Positions 11,820 through 24,700 of a stretch of DNA of 64,000 nt are shown here, piece by piece. Below the pieces are notes generated by a model, which saw only the letters and a list, made by a program, of their open reading frames with translations, was not told the origin of the DNA and ran no database searches. Source of the DNA: Nymphaea colorata (Eukaryota > Streptophyta > Magnoliopsida > Nymphaeales > Nymphaeaceae); NCBI RefSeq assembly GCF_008831285.2, contig NC_045147.1:5870334-5934333 (forward strand), read 5' to 3'. The position numbers were made by a program, and so were the translations under genes. How positions within the stretch are numbered: position 1 is the first letter of the stretch; each line of letters opens with the position of its first letter.

Positions 11820-12410
11820 CTAGAGCCAATTTGAGAGATGCATTTCGATGGATCTAAAAGCACAGCTGGAGCAGACTTTTGGATACTTTTCATTACACCA
11901 GAAAAGGAAATGATTCTGTAATCCCTCAAATGAATTTCTCCTGCACGCATAATACGGCAGAATACGAGGACCCTAATCCAAGGGATCAAAATGCTTCTCA
12001 AATTTAAAGTGCAAAGAGTTCGCATTTTTAGAGATTCTCTTTTAGTTGTCAATCAGGTCAATGGAGATTGACAAGTCAAAGATCATAAATTGATCTCATA
12101 TCAAGAGTTAGCAACTTCCTTCTTAAAACAATTCGAGGAATATAAACTCTTACATGTCAAAAGAGAATTTAACCAAATTGCGGATGGTTTGGTCAGTTTA
12201 GGCTCCACCATCGCCTTCAAACCTGAAGAATCTATCAAATCTTTTGAAGTCAGAAGACTCGAACAATCATCTTTAGTCATACCAGAACAACTATTACAAA
12301 CAGAAAGCAGAGAAACACCATGGTATCAGAACATCAAAGAATTTCTTCGGACAGGAACACTTCCACATGAAATGTCTCGGAAAGAGCAAAGATCTCTGAG
12401 ACACATGTGA
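11820..12410 (+). pseudogene. Second, archaeal-type RNase H of the Tat-lineage element
   Basis: Starts with MHFDGSKSTAGADFW at about 11836, the typical DGS opening of the extra RNase H found in Tat elements. It continues through a broken middle to FRDSLLVVNQVNGD near 12030-12070 and then KREFNQIADGLVSLGS at 12158-12205, the closing part with its conserved aspartate. Stops lie near 11918, 11933 and 12070. This second RNase H is what separates Tat from Athila and the chromoviruses, and it supports the lineage call. Confidence 0.8.
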
Positions 12411-12593
12411 TCAAGATATTTCATTTTAGCTGACATCCTATACAGAAGAAGATTCATCATAGAATATACTAGATATCTCGATACAAATGAGGCATTAGAA
12501 TTCATTCAAGATGCCCATGAAGGAATTTGCGAGGGACATGTAGGGTATCAGACCCTTGTAACAGATAGACAGAGTAGGTACTATTAGCCCACA

Positions 12594-13565
12594 ATGCAAA
12601 GAGACTGTCACCAATTTGTCAAGAAATGCAACAAATGTCAGTTGCATGCACCATCAATTCATGCTCCAGCAGCATACCTTCATTTGGTCAGCTCACCCTG
12701 GCCATTATCTATGTGGGCCTTTGACATGGTCGGTCCAATCAATCCACCTACCTCAAATGGACACAGGTCTTTTCTTGCAGCTATAGATTATTTCACCAAA
12801 TGGGTCAAAGCAATTACCTTAAAAACAGTCGAATGACGACATGTAGTGTCCTTCATTCACAAAAAGCTTTTGTGCAGATTTGGTATCCCGCACGATATTG
12901 TTTCTAACAATGGTACTCATTTTAAAAATGAAAAAGTGTGCAATATCTGTCACAAACACAAAATAGAACATCACTGCTCTACCCCATATTACTCTCAAGG
13001 TAATGGTCAGGCAGAAGCAACCAACAAGATTTTGATTTGTGTCTTAGAAAGGACTGTTGAAACAGGCCGAGATTGGCACGAGAAAATGCACAATGCACTT
13101 TGAGCATATCGAACCATAATTCAAACACCCACCAATGCTACACCAGTAGAATTAGTATATGGAACAAAAATTGTCCTTCCATTACATATCCAAAAACCAG
13201 CAATGAAATTTGCTGCACTCATTGAACTCCCAATTAGCAAGTACCAAAAGAAGAGACTTACTCAATTAGACCTCTTAGATGAGAAAAGACTAAAAGTGGC
13301 AGAGCATGCTGAAGTCTTTCGCAAGAGAAGTGCCCGACATTATGCCAAATCGGACATTGAAAGAAAATTTTAGGTAAATGAACTTGTCTTAAGATCTATA
13401 GTTCCACTGAAGAGTAGACCCAAAGGGAAATAGGCACCGAACTAAGAAGGACCATATGTCGTCAAAGAGGTTCTACCTCACAATTCTTATCGGCTGATTG
13501 ATGCCGATGGGGTCAAAATCCCTGATCCAATTAATGCTTTGCATCTCAAAAAATTCTATACTTAA
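12594..13565 (+). pseudogene. Integrase of the Tat-lineage element, broken
   Basis: The zinc-binding region ends with CNKCQLHAPSIHAP at about 12628. The core follows with WAFDMVGPINPP (first catalytic aspartate), then IVSNNGTHFKNE at about 12897, where the second aspartate of the usual SDNG is replaced by asparagine, and QGNGQAEATNK, which holds the catalytic glutamate. The C-terminal part at 13130-13565 contains PVELVYGTKIVLPL and ends with NALHLKKFYT, the usual end of Tat integrase. Stops occur at about 12834, 13101, 13372 and 13432. Inactive. Confidence 0.85.
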
Positions 13566-14638
13566 ATTTGTAATTCAAAAATTTCAAAACAATTGTGCTT
13601 TGATAAGCACATTCTTGACAATTTTCAAACCAAGGGGCATAATATCCCTTAGAGAAAGTTTGAAAAATGCATATAAAATTTTCAAAATTTTCAAACTCAG
13701 CCCATGTCTTGAGAGTCTTCAGAACAACAGCAAGAGCATTGGCTTGAAATATGCAAGAAATTCCTAATAAAATTGGGATATTAATGTATAGAAATTAATG
13801 TTGGTCTCGACAATCGGCACTTGTAAAAGTCTAGCATGAGACGCCATAAGAAAAATCCCTTATCACCTAAAAGACCTTGGCAAGATGGTAGAAAAAGCTA
13901 TCAAGCAAGATGAGTTGAGCGATGAGCTCAGGGAGAGTGTAGTTGTTCCTCTAGTTCAAAGCTCTGTAGGAGCGGGTGGGCATATGACCTATGCTTATGC
14001 CGTGAAGCTAAAAAGCAATCCATGAACATTTTGCTTATATTAAGTCTCCTAAAGCCTTCTGAATTCGAGTAAGTAAGTCCGAGGAGTGTTTTACACTGGG
14101 TACCCTAAGGCCAACTAGTCTGGGAGTTACCAGCCTAAAGCTCACTACAAGGGTTCAGCAGAAAAGCCCGATAGACTTGATGTTGTACAAAGCAAACTAC
14201 ACAAAACCACCAAAGCGGTGGAACTCCATAGTAGCTTTTGGGGTGATGAGGAATTTCCCCCAGGGATGAAGGGTAGCTCAAAAATAAAATCAAAATTCAA
14301 AAGCTCAAGCCAATAAGTGAAAAACTAGGTAAAAAAGAAAGAAAAAGCACTTGCCGATGGTCTAGAAGGTGTCAAGGGCTAAGTTCTCTAAAAATCAAAT
14401 GCAAAAACTTTCACAATTGCAAAATTTTTCAACCAACATTAATTCATCTACAAAGTCTATAGTGAGATGGAGGAAAATCTTCTTATTTCAGGTCTATGCC
14501 TAGCATTTCCCTTCAAGTGAGGGTGGTTCAACATCATTTGAAAAATGGATTTTTCAATTTCAATTTGCAAAAATTTAGCGTGTAAATCTTTGCTATCAAG
14601 CAAATTCTTCAACTTACTTAACAGCAAAGAGGGGCATC
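13566..14638 (+). other. 3' untranslated region and polypurine tract of the Tat-lineage element
   Basis: There is no significant coding frame here apart from a chance 89-codon frame over the integrase end. A long non-coding stretch between integrase and 3' LTR is usual for Tat elements. It ends in the polypurine tract aaagaggggcatc (14626-14638), immediately followed by the LTR start. A similar tract plus LTR start occurs at 59208-59222. Confidence 0.75.
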
Positions 14639-16000
14639 TGTTAACACCCCAAATTTTTCCACATCAGAACTGAAGCAATAGCAAAATTTTACAAAAGAAT
14701 TGTGAAAAATTGTAATTTCAAAGCTAATTTCGAATCTAAAGAACAATTTAGATTTAATTTAACTCGTGACACAAATCCCAATGCAAGATTATGAGTCCAA
14801 ACTATTACAAATGTCATTTGACATCCAAATCCAATTGCAAATGTCATTTGAAATCCAAATCCAATTGCAAAATTCAAATTTTGACTTAAATCCAAGAATT
14901 AGATCTAATTCAGTCTAGAATGCTACGTGGGACCCACATGTGGGCCCTACCTAGCTCGTGTGGTCAAGAGCCCCCCAAGGGATATTTCACTCAATTAAAT
15001 GAAAAAAAGTCATTTTCAAGGAGAAATGAATGAGAAACTTAGAAAAAGAGAGACATTTATGTCTTTCTCTCTTCTTTAACTAGGTCCTCTTTAAAAAGGA
15101 GTCAATTTCCAAAAAGCAATAACTAGGCTGGTCAAGCTCACATAACCTACTTCAAGTAGGTTTGACCCGGGTGCACCCAAATGTGGTGCCAATTTCAGCT
15201 AGGTTCGGTCAACTTGGGCTCAACATAGTAAAAAAGGTAGGTCTATCCCGCGACCCAATCAATGGACGAAAATAAACTTTGACCAAATCGAACCCACATT
15301 GACTAGACTCTATCGAAGTACAATTCAGCTCAATTAAGAGCTTTCTTAGCTCAAATTTATCAAATTACCTCAAACAAAGTCAAACTACTCAGAAATGAGC
15401 TTTGACTTTGGTCAATTGGTTGAAATTGACCAAACTAAACAATTTTGCCCTTCCATGGTCAAATTGAAATTACAGAGCTTAAATTGGTTTATAAAAGACA
15501 AATATACATTTTCATTTGTCAAATATGTAAATCAAGTACTAAATTAAAATTCAGTATTTCAAACGAATGTTTGATTCAGTTGAAATCCATCTTTATTCAA
15601 GTTATGAACGAAAATACCCTTTTCGAACCAAATTTGATAGAATTTTCAAATTTTATTCAAATTTAAATTGAATTATCATAATTCAATGGCATTTGGAGGG
15701 AGCTTAGTAACTAGGTTTTAACCTAACAAGCTCGATTTCAAACAAAGAAAAAAAATAAATAGCACAAAATAAGGAAAAACCCTATGCAAGGGCATTTTCA
15801 TCTGAAATTTTGGTCAAAGTTAGTCAGCTAGGTCTGAACCAATGTTGACCAAACCTATCTCAGCCCACCTAGCTCGTGTAAATGGGCTAAGAATGGTCAA
15901 TTAGAGCCTTTAAACCCTATTTAACTCATTTTACAAGTCTCCAAAGTCTGAAGCAAGTTCCCAATGTGAGTTAAGGAGGTGGTTGAACCCACCTCCTCTT

Positions 16001-16011
16001 CTATAAAAACC
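16001..16011 (+). promoter_or_regulatory. TATA box in the Tat-type LTR
   Basis: The sequence ctataaaaacc lies about 1.36 kb into the LTR, and the following 70 bp are purine-rich with a possible start region. The position suits the U3/R boundary of a long LTR. There is no transcript evidence. Confidence 0.5.
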
Positions 16012-16443
16012 TCCCCTTGGCCACCAAGGAGGAGGACGAAGATTTGAAGATTCCATCAAGTTACTGCAGCCATGAGTCGGCTTTTCAAAACAACATGCTT
16101 AAAACCATTTTCAGCTCCTTACCATGAGAGAATCCGACGGTGAGAGAGTGATTTTATTGCAACATATGAGATGAAAATGTCTATTAGGGACGAGTACATT
16201 TTTATGAATGTGATCCACCCTTGCATGGCAAAATTATGGATAAATTAGCTTGAGCATTGTTTTGTTTTTCTTCTCATTTGAAGTCATTTGGATTCATGTC
16301 TTTCAATTTAATTGATCAAGGATGGTAGAGAAGATTAGAAACAAGTTTTTAATGTTCCTACGTAAAAGAACCCAGCCATGAATCATCATGATTCACGAGT
16401 TATGCGGTCCCTTGATTAAATTCCATTTTGAAGAGTAATATAC

Positions 16444-16444
<1 letters not shown>

Positions 16445-16496
<52 letters not shown>
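16445..16496. repeat. (TA)n microsatellite
   Basis: About 26 uninterrupted TA units follow 'tacg'. It lies inside the Tat-type LTR, so its length is likely variable between individuals. It is flanked on the right by a short CACACA stretch. Confidence 0.97.
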
Positions 16497-16499
<3 letters not shown>

Positions 16500-17443
16500 A
16501 TATACACACACGTGCAATCTCTTGTCAAAAATCATTTTTCTTTTTTAAAATCAGGTTGGAATATGTTTACAAACTGGTTTTTAAGAAGGGTGATCATTTT
16601 GTTGATTTTCATAATGCAAGGCTATGAAATCATTTTCATTTTATTTTCACTTAATTTCAGCTATCCATGCGTAAAATGTATGCAAGTTGTTGAAATTTGA
16701 CCATTCTTTATATAAATTAACTTAAGAATGTCAAATTTTATATATCTGAGATGCCAATTTTCAGCCACATGGTTATATTTTGAAGAACAATAAAAGGTTT
16801 CTAGCCCTACCTAGTCATCCCTCTAAAAGCCTTTTAGAAATTTCTGATTTTATTCACCAATTTTCAGACTTACATGTGATTGATTGCGCCTCAAAAATGA
16901 TGTAAGATGATACTTCAAAAGCCCTAATCTTTGTATCCCTTAAAGAACAAGTGGAAAAGTTTTTTAATAGTCCAATAAATGAATGAATCTTTTCCGACAA
17001 GAATATGAAATTTTGTTTGATTTTGGAGAGAATGAGGGGTTCTTAGAACTCCATTGCATGAATGAGTACATGTGTGGCACATGATTTTTACCAATTTGAT
17101 GCTTATATCATATGGAGTAAAACTGAATTTCATCATTTTTCAAGAGTCTAACACTCTTATAATCAATATTTTAATTTTTATCCATTTAAATCAAAATAAA
17201 ATCTGATTTTTATGACAATTTTGAGGAAAAGGGATGATATCCACATTTCTTATATATTTTAAAGTTTGATTTCATCATCATTTGCCTAATTCTTAATTGT
17301 TTTGAGTTTCTCATCCAAGACTCAAGCTTATAGACTACATCTCTACTTCATGTGCTCAACAATATAATAAGCACATTTAGAGAAAGTCCTACATTTTAAT
17401 TAAAATCAATCTTCATGCATAGATTGTATGACGTGTGATTGCA

Positions 17444-17541
17444 ATGAATGAATCTTGAGAGATTATGAGAGAGTGAAGAATGTATGTTTCTTATGAATGA
17501 ATCTTGAGAGATTATGAGAGAGAGAAGAATGAATGTTTCAT
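17444..17541. repeat. 49-bp tandem duplication inside the Tat-type LTR
   Basis: The segment beginning atgaatgaatcttgagag occurs at 17444 and again at 17493, with few differences. The period is 49 bp. Simple replication slippage is the likely cause. Confidence 0.85.
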
Positions 17542-18331
17542 GTAGTTTCCTTTCTCATTTCATGCATTCACTTTCACTCAAAATCAATACCATCACATGC
17601 ACATTCTTAAGAAGTTAAATGATTCAATTTTGAGTTACAAAAAGTGACCAAGTCATATTGCAACAAGAATTTGTAAACTTCACTTAACTTCCAAGGAAAA
17701 CATAAACAATGCATTCATAATCTTGGCCAAAATATGTTTAGGAAATAACATTTTGTGCTTATGTCCCATCAAAAGAATGAACTCTACACAAGTTTCTAAA
17801 TATCTTAGACCAAATCACACGATTTGGCAAAAGAAGAGTTCAAATCAATTTTGATCATAAGATGATCATCATTTCAACTCATGAATCAAATTGAGTTCAC
17901 AACAAAGAACTCAATTTGAAGTGTTCAAAACTTCTAAGAATTGTGGATTTCAAATGACACCAAAACAAAGGTTTTTAAATCAATTTAAAAAAACTCCAAT
18001 CTTCAAATCAAAAGAATCCATTTTCAAAACAAGTTAAAATCACTTATTCAAAAATAAACTTTGGGTTTTGAATCTGACAAATCACTTTGGTTTTTTAATC
18101 CAAAACCTCAATGCATAAGCATTTAAGACTTGCATCAATAACTCATACATGATCCAAATGATCCTTAGCCCTTGGTCTAATTACCCTAGTTAAAGGTGGC
18201 AGGAACGGTTGGACCTCGTACCGACGGGCGGATTCCCTTTCTCTTAAAAATTTTCCTCAAAAGCCCAATTTTAAAAGAATTTTGTTGATTCACATTTCAA
18301 CCCCCTTTGAGAAAGGGGTGGGGTGCGAACA

Positions 18332-19616
18332 TGACCAAATGATTAAAACTCAAAATTTGGATTCGACTTGTCACATGTATGTTTCTCACTTGTTTTTCAA
18401 GTTGAGGCATCAACCCCACAATTAAGCGTCCCAACTTACATACTCTATCCCAACCAACACGTATTACACACATCGACAATAGCATATGCCACGTGTTCGC
18501 AACAACGGTCCTACACTTACTCCACAATATCAAAATCTCTACAATGCTTCTTAATCGCTTCGAAAATCTACCCATCATGCTAAAAAGATAGATATACATG
18601 TGGATCCTCATCCCTCCAAAATGGACCTAAACCTTCCCCAAAAAGCAAAGTCGCTAACATGCATTCTAAATCATCAAATCTTAGGTTTAACATGCTCAAT
18701 TAATAATTATACTTGCGCTAATAAAAATTATTAGAGAATTTAGGCTCAGTTAGGCCTCGCTCACCCCACTCTTAGAATCCAAACTGCTGTAGTGCTCCTG
18801 GCAGCAACCTCAAGTGTTCGACTAAGTGTTATCACCCATGATTGTTCGCTGTCATCGTCAACATCACGGCGTATTTGCTGGTAAAAGAGGGAAGACGGAC
18901 TTTTCATGATGAAATCCAACCAAACATCAATAAATATGATGAGAATCAGTCAAAGAGAGATCAAAAGAAAGGACTACCGTGAGAATAGGGCCTCCGACAG
19001 TGAGGGAGCTGGTTTGGTTGAAGGTGGGAGACACTTGGATTGAGGAAGAGACCCAAGACAGGGAGGGAGGAAAGTCCAAATGGGTGGTGTGGCTCGGTGG
19101 AGGCAGGGAACAACAAGATAGAGGGAGGTTGAAAAAGAGAGAGAGAACACGAGAGAATGGGAGTGAGAGAGAGACAACACACGTGTGGGAGACGGTGAGA
19201 GAGGGGAAACAGAGGGTTCGGGCGAGGGAGAAAGGGCAGGTGCTCGTGCAGAGAGGGAGAGTGCATGAGAGTTGCGAAGGAGGGAAACAATGAGGGCGAG
19301 AGAGGGTGCGAACAAGGAGACAAGAGGATGAGAGAGAATGTTGCGACTAAGAGAGATGGGTAGTAGAGAGAGTGTGTGGGCAGATAGAGTGTGGACAGAG
19401 GGAGAGACGAATAGAAAACAGCGAGAGAGGGAGGAGGAGAAGAAAGTAGAGAAAAGAAATAAGAGACAGAGAGAGCTCGAGACGGCTCACCTAAGCGCTG
19501 CACCGCCGCCCTTCACCTCCGTCACCGCTGCCAAACCTTCCGCCTCCTATTTCTTTGTGTCGTGCGAACCCGCAAGAGGGACCAACCAGCGAGGGAATGA
19601 AGGGGGAGAGAGCCAG
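18332..19616 (-). mobile_element. LTR fragment A, family R2
   Basis: Read on the minus strand, this begins with a CT-rich block (19616 down to about 18960) and then matches the LTR at 26954-29869 and fragment B. For example, the text around 18750-18790 (taggcctcgctcacccca) recurs at 21562. It stops exactly where the Tat LTR ends (18331). In LTR orientation it is the 5' half. The long minus-strand frames at 18961-19503, rich in serine, proline and leucine, are a by-product of the CT-rich composition and not a gene. Confidence 0.7.
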
Positions 19617-21745
19617 TGTCACACCCCAACCATTTTGACCCACAAACAACTTTTTAAAAAAAAAAACATAAAACATTGAGGTGCGACGACACAACAATTC
19701 AAAAGAAAATGAGTCATGCAATTCAAAACAATGAGGCAAACTTTTCATTATATAATCAATTTCGATCATATAAAATTACTCCACATTTCTCAATAATACA
19801 TGTGACGAAAATGCCCCAAAACCATGACATTGATGTCTAACAATAACAAGACATCAATAAGACCAAAACAAGACATGCCGACACTACAATTGACCCAAAA
19901 CCTTCCCAGTAGGATGTGAGTCCAACCATCTAATCAACTTGCTGCCATAGGTCCGTCAAAACCTGAAAAATAAAAATAATAGAAGGCTTAGCCTTCACAG
20001 TATAGCAACAAGCCAGATAAATCCCTAACCATCTAAGGTAAAGGCTCAAATATGAGATAATCACAATTATAAAATCAAATCACCATCATGTTGTGATAGG
20101 GCATAGTCACAAGACTTGACAAGAAGGCTCCTCACATATACCACGACATGTAAATGCCACTCAATGGCCATGATAATATATTCACAAATCACATGCAACT
20201 CATGCATAACATATCATTCTCATTCATTTCATTCACATTAACTTTGGTGAATTGACAGTTCCTATGGGTGCAAACACAGGCACGTTTACACCGCGGGTGG
20301 CCTACAGCCGGGAGACAACCTCCGTGGTGGCCAGAAACAATATGAATCCATTTACGCTACAGCGGAAGGACACTCGTCTATGGATGTGTGAATTCCAAGA
20401 AGAGATACTCAGCCTTCCCTAGGACTCCCAGTTTGGAAAGGCAAAACCCCAACGCTCCAAGCACATCACACAACAATACCCTGGGGCCTTGCATCGCCTG
20501 CGCTCCGAATAGGAGAGACCAATGGCGAAGGCGGGACATCTTCCAAACACATTGCCACAACCCACTGGCCTCTCATCTCTTATTCTTTTTTTCTTATCAT
20601 TATGATTGCACATTTACAAAATGATTGGTCAGCTCATGAGGTTGGTTCACTTCACGAGTACACCCACACCTCCAATTGCCTCTGCACGAGAGCCGCACAT
20701 GACATTAACATTCTTAGCTAGTTGTCATAACATTATAGGTACAACTACCCTTCAATTTATTCATTTGTACCATGCCCATGGCAACGCACATGCAACATAC
20801 CACAACATTTGACATTAATCAAACACATAAATGACATAACACATATTCAAAAGTTGGCCCCAGGTAGAGATTTGCATGGAATGCTGCCATACCTGTCGCA
20901 CATCACCAAAATATCTAAAAATGCATCGAGCTTCAAATCTAGTTGCTCAAGGTCTACTGGACGTGCCCGGTGTAGCTGCAAATACAATCAAGCGATAAGT
21001 TTTCTACTCACTTCACTTTACAATTTATACAAATATGAAACATAATCATTGAGGTATGTCATCACCTCAAGAGGGTGTCGACGAATTGTATTGACCCACA
21101 AAGCCCTCAAGAAGATCTCTTCCCAACCCTTTGAGGTTGCAACCAGACGATTAGAACTCAAAACTTGAATTCGACTTATCACATGTACATTTCTCACTTG
21201 TTTTCCTTAGTTGAGGGTCTTCCCAAAATTACATTCAATTCACATGCTCTTTCCCAACTAACAACACAATACGCCCATCGACAATCGCATGCACCACGTG
21301 TTTACTAAAATGGTTCTAAATCTTCTCAACCACCTCAAATCTCTACCATGTTTCCAAATAGCTTCGAAAATCAACCCACAATGCTAAAGAGATAGACATA
21401 CACGTGGACCCTTTTCCTTCTCAAAATAGTCCTAAACTTTTTCCAAAATAGCAACATCACTAGCATGCATTTAAATCATCAAATCTTTAGTCTAGCATGC
21501 TCAATCATTAATTATACATGCGCTAACATAAAATATTAAACAATTTAGGCTTGATTAGGCCTCGCTCACCCCAATCTTAGTGTCCAAACTACTGCAATGT
21601 TCCCAGCAGCCACCTCAAATGTTCGATTGATCCCCTAGTGGCAAAAATCATACAATGTTGCCACCACCAATGCCTTTTATTTGTTGTTATGAGGGGAAAG
21701 CCACATCCCCAAGCTGCAAACCGATCGAACAACAATAAATAGGGT
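19617..21745 (-). mobile_element. LTR fragment B, family R2, with intact 3' terminus
   Basis: On the plus strand it starts TGTCACACCCCAACC, the reverse complement of the terminus of the solo LTR at 29869 (ggggcgtgaca). It then matches that LTR backwards: 20280-20345 pairs with 29095-29190, 20690-20710 with 28790-28810, and 21690-21725 with 27505-27545. Similarity fades near 21745, so the first 500 bp of the LTR, including the CT-rich block, are missing. Fragment A abuts at 19616. The pair therefore stands head to tail on the minus strand, either because B inserted into A or through rearrangement. Confidence 0.75.
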
Positions 21746-24700
21746 GAGATTTAGCAAAAAAGAGGTCAAAATAGGGGTCTGCCGCTAGAAAAATACATGG
21801 TTTGGACCAAAATAGGGGAAAGACACATCCTCCATCTTCACGTATTCTTCTTTTCGGACCAAAATACATGGTTTGTCTTTTTCTGCATCAACTACTAGAG
21901 GAGCTTCAGACATTACTGATTCTTCCTACAACCCACAAACTGTTTTGAAGGGAAAACAAATGGGTTATGAAGGCACCAACTTTTTTTTTCCTAGTCATTC
22001 AGCTAATAATTGTAGTATGTAGGAAGGTTGTGGTTCTAAACTATCTAATTCGGTTGGTTCTCTAAAATCTTATGTGGTTAGGTGACATAAGAAGGTGGAA
22101 TGGGGTGGTGACCGGTTTTTTTATTTCTCTAGCTCTTAGCCATTGTAATTTTTTAGGTCTTTCCAATTTCAATTACTAATGTTGGCACATTACAAGATAG
22201 GTATTTCTTGTAAGGGAGAACTTTCTGCAACTTTTGTCTGATTCAACTTGGATACAAATTTTTCATAAAAAATTTTGCTAACTTATTAAACATTAGAGCC
22301 TTTTGCTTACTCATGAATCATTCCATGAACAACTGAAACATTCAGTAACTTTCTAGTTCAATTGTTGGGAAGCCAAGAGTTTCTAGTACATGACTAAAAG
22401 ATGAGGCATCGTTCTGTGGGGCTTCTTTAGTTTGTGCTCTTGTTTGAACCATCATATTGGCTTTAAAAATTCACCTTGTAGGACAGAAAAAAGAAGAGCC
22501 ATTGGAGAAAAATGATGATAAAATAAAGATTCATATTGCATTAAGAATGTAAACATTACACCCAAAGAAAAACATTGACTGACTAAAGATGACAACAACT
22601 AAAGGCACTAGAAAGGAGGAGTAAAAGGTTGACAACATAGATTATCAATGGAGAATGGATGGCGGTAGGTTAACATCCCACCACTCAACATAGTTCTTCT
22701 TTACTACTGGGTGTGTGAACAAGGATAGGATATTTGTGTCTCATAATATCATTGAGGTACTGCAAACAATACTACCCTTTGAGGATAAGGTCAAATTTTA
22801 GAATAGCTCTGATTGGTGTATGTATAGAAATCTTCTTATGCCTTTCAGAAATTGTTGCATGCTTCTATCAGCATAGTAATCAATTATGAAATAGGGCCCC
22901 AAGAGTGTGGTACAATCAGAGTAGTGGTGAGTGTATCTAGGAGGATGTTGGCGATGATCATAATAATCCCAAATGATCTCTTTTCAATCAGAAAATAGTA
23001 TTGCTCCAAAACTATTAGTGTTTCATCAGTGTTTTTAAACAAATTAGCTCAGGGTTCCACATGATTGAGAAACCACAACTGCAAGGTATATGTGCCTCTT
23101 TCTACATAATCTGTATCTCTGATGGTGAAACGAGTGAGCCACGGTAAAAGCAGGCCAAAGCCATCATTGCCACAAACAAGTGTCGGGTCCCATTATGCCC
23201 ATATATCTAGAAAAGTTGGCAATGTGAACATCTAAGAGGTTGGTCTTGTTGGTGAAGAGGATCACTCATGTGTAATGCATCATGCAATGCTTGATTCTTC
23301 CTATTGCTTTTCGAGATAGAGTGAAAAACTCATCATATGATCTGAACTCTTCATATAGGCTCTTCAAGTTGATACTTTGATTCTATTATTTTCTATTAAG
23401 GGCCAAGTCTTCAAGTCGATACTTTGTTTGGGTCATTTACTTTGACTTTGTTTGGGTTCATAAGAAATTGTTTCTCCATTGGATCATTTGGATTACGAGT
23501 TAGGGTAGGAAGGTCTGGTAAAGGTAGGCCAAAGTTGTCATTTCCCCTCAAGTGAACAAAAAGGAGGAGGTCCTTAGCCCAAAGTTGTCATTTTCATTCA
23601 TAGATTACACTGAAGAGAAAGTGAGATGTCAAAACCGATACCATTCGGGAGCCAAAAGTCTGGACTTGAGGAAGACATAAGTAGACTGTTCAAGTCCCTC
23701 CCCGAAAAGGATGTTATCATAAAGAAATGTGACACCACATTGAAAAGAATACATCTTGAGTGTAGACTGTGAACGATGGAGAGTAAATTAGCAAGAATGG
23801 TTGACAAAGTTATTGAAGATTATTCGAAAGGGAGATATATAATGAGAGTGACATAAGTTTGTAAATCAGCAAACAAGGTTTATATATCCAACACTCCTTA
23901 AATCGCATACATCTATCATGTATTTTTTTCTTTTTTTTTTTGAAAAGTGGTATAGATGTCTAATTGAGATAATTTCGTGTCATGATTATCTAATGTCAAG
24001 GTATACTTATATACTTTATCTAAATGACTTAATACTAGCATAAATTCTTCTTTGGGCAACTAAATGTATGGTTTCCCACCCAAGGTGTGGTAAAGTTATA
24101 AGACTTAGTCTTGTATTACTACTTAAGACCAAGCCCGACAACAAAATGATTGAGACAAATAGGTACAGAAAATTTTTGAAATATTAGAAAACATGCAAAA
24201 TCGGTTGTCTCTAAGGCAGTGTTACTTATGATGGTAATTAAAATAAGATAGAAGAACAAACATTGTATTCATTTATACCTTAAATTGAGGAGAATTGTAT
24301 TTGATCTAAGATATAGGTGAACATGATTAATCATCCTCAATTAATCTTATATGCAACAAAGTAAATGCACCCACTAAGCCATGTGATGTAAGGCCGACGA
24401 GGTCAAGGCTAAAGAAGGAGACGTTCTTTAATGTCGGCAATATAGATGATGTTCAAGTTAATTGAAATGTAGTAAACATAAACAAATGATGGCAGGTCCC
24501 ATCACGGTTGCCATTCATTTGCATTCCAAAATTTGATTTCATTTTTGGTGTGCTTTAGAAAAACAAAATTTTATAAGGTAAAAGGACTCACCCATCAGTA
24601 CGAGGATTAGCTATTCTAAGTGCCTTTTTAGGGATAACTAATACAAGGGCAATATTTATTCTTCATGCATTTTATTTTTACTTAGATATCTTCTTCACCT

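Larger units (their letters stand above)
9353..18331 (+). mobile_element. Tat-lineage Ty3/Gypsy element, 5'-truncated, with long 3' LTR
   Basis: The element begins inside protease, so its 5' LTR, gag and half the protease are missing. Its remaining order is protease end, RT, RNase H, second (archaeal-type) RNase H, integrase, a 1.1-kb 3' untranslated region, polypurine tract and a LTR of about 3.7 kb. The second RNase H upstream of integrase, the wording of the protease end (NLLLSRPWI) and the pre-RT region (EDMPGLDT) are hallmarks of the Tat group (Ogre/Retand relatives). Many in-frame stops make it inactive. The 180 bp between 9172 and 9352 show no clear domain. Confidence 0.88.
14639..18331 (+). 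repeat. 3' LTR of the Tat-lineage element (about 3.7 kb)
   Basis: Starts TGTTAACACCCC after the polypurine tract and ends GGGGTGCGAACA at 18331, where homology to a different LTR family begins abruptly. TGTT/AACA are the inverted ends. A TATA box, ctaTATAAAAAcc, lies at 16001-16011 and suits an LTR promoter. The presumed transcribed part holds a (TA)n tract (16445-16496) and a 49-bp tandem duplication (17444-17541). A shorter repeat of about 33 bp built on 'catccaaatccaattgcaa' lies at 14808-14870. No second copy of this LTR is in the window, so its age cannot be estimated. Confidence 0.75.

Noticed and set aside
18961-19503. 180-codon minus-strand frame rich in Ser, Pro and Leu
   Set aside because: It lies in the CT-rich block of LTR fragment A; open frames exist on both strands there because of composition, and no domain is present.
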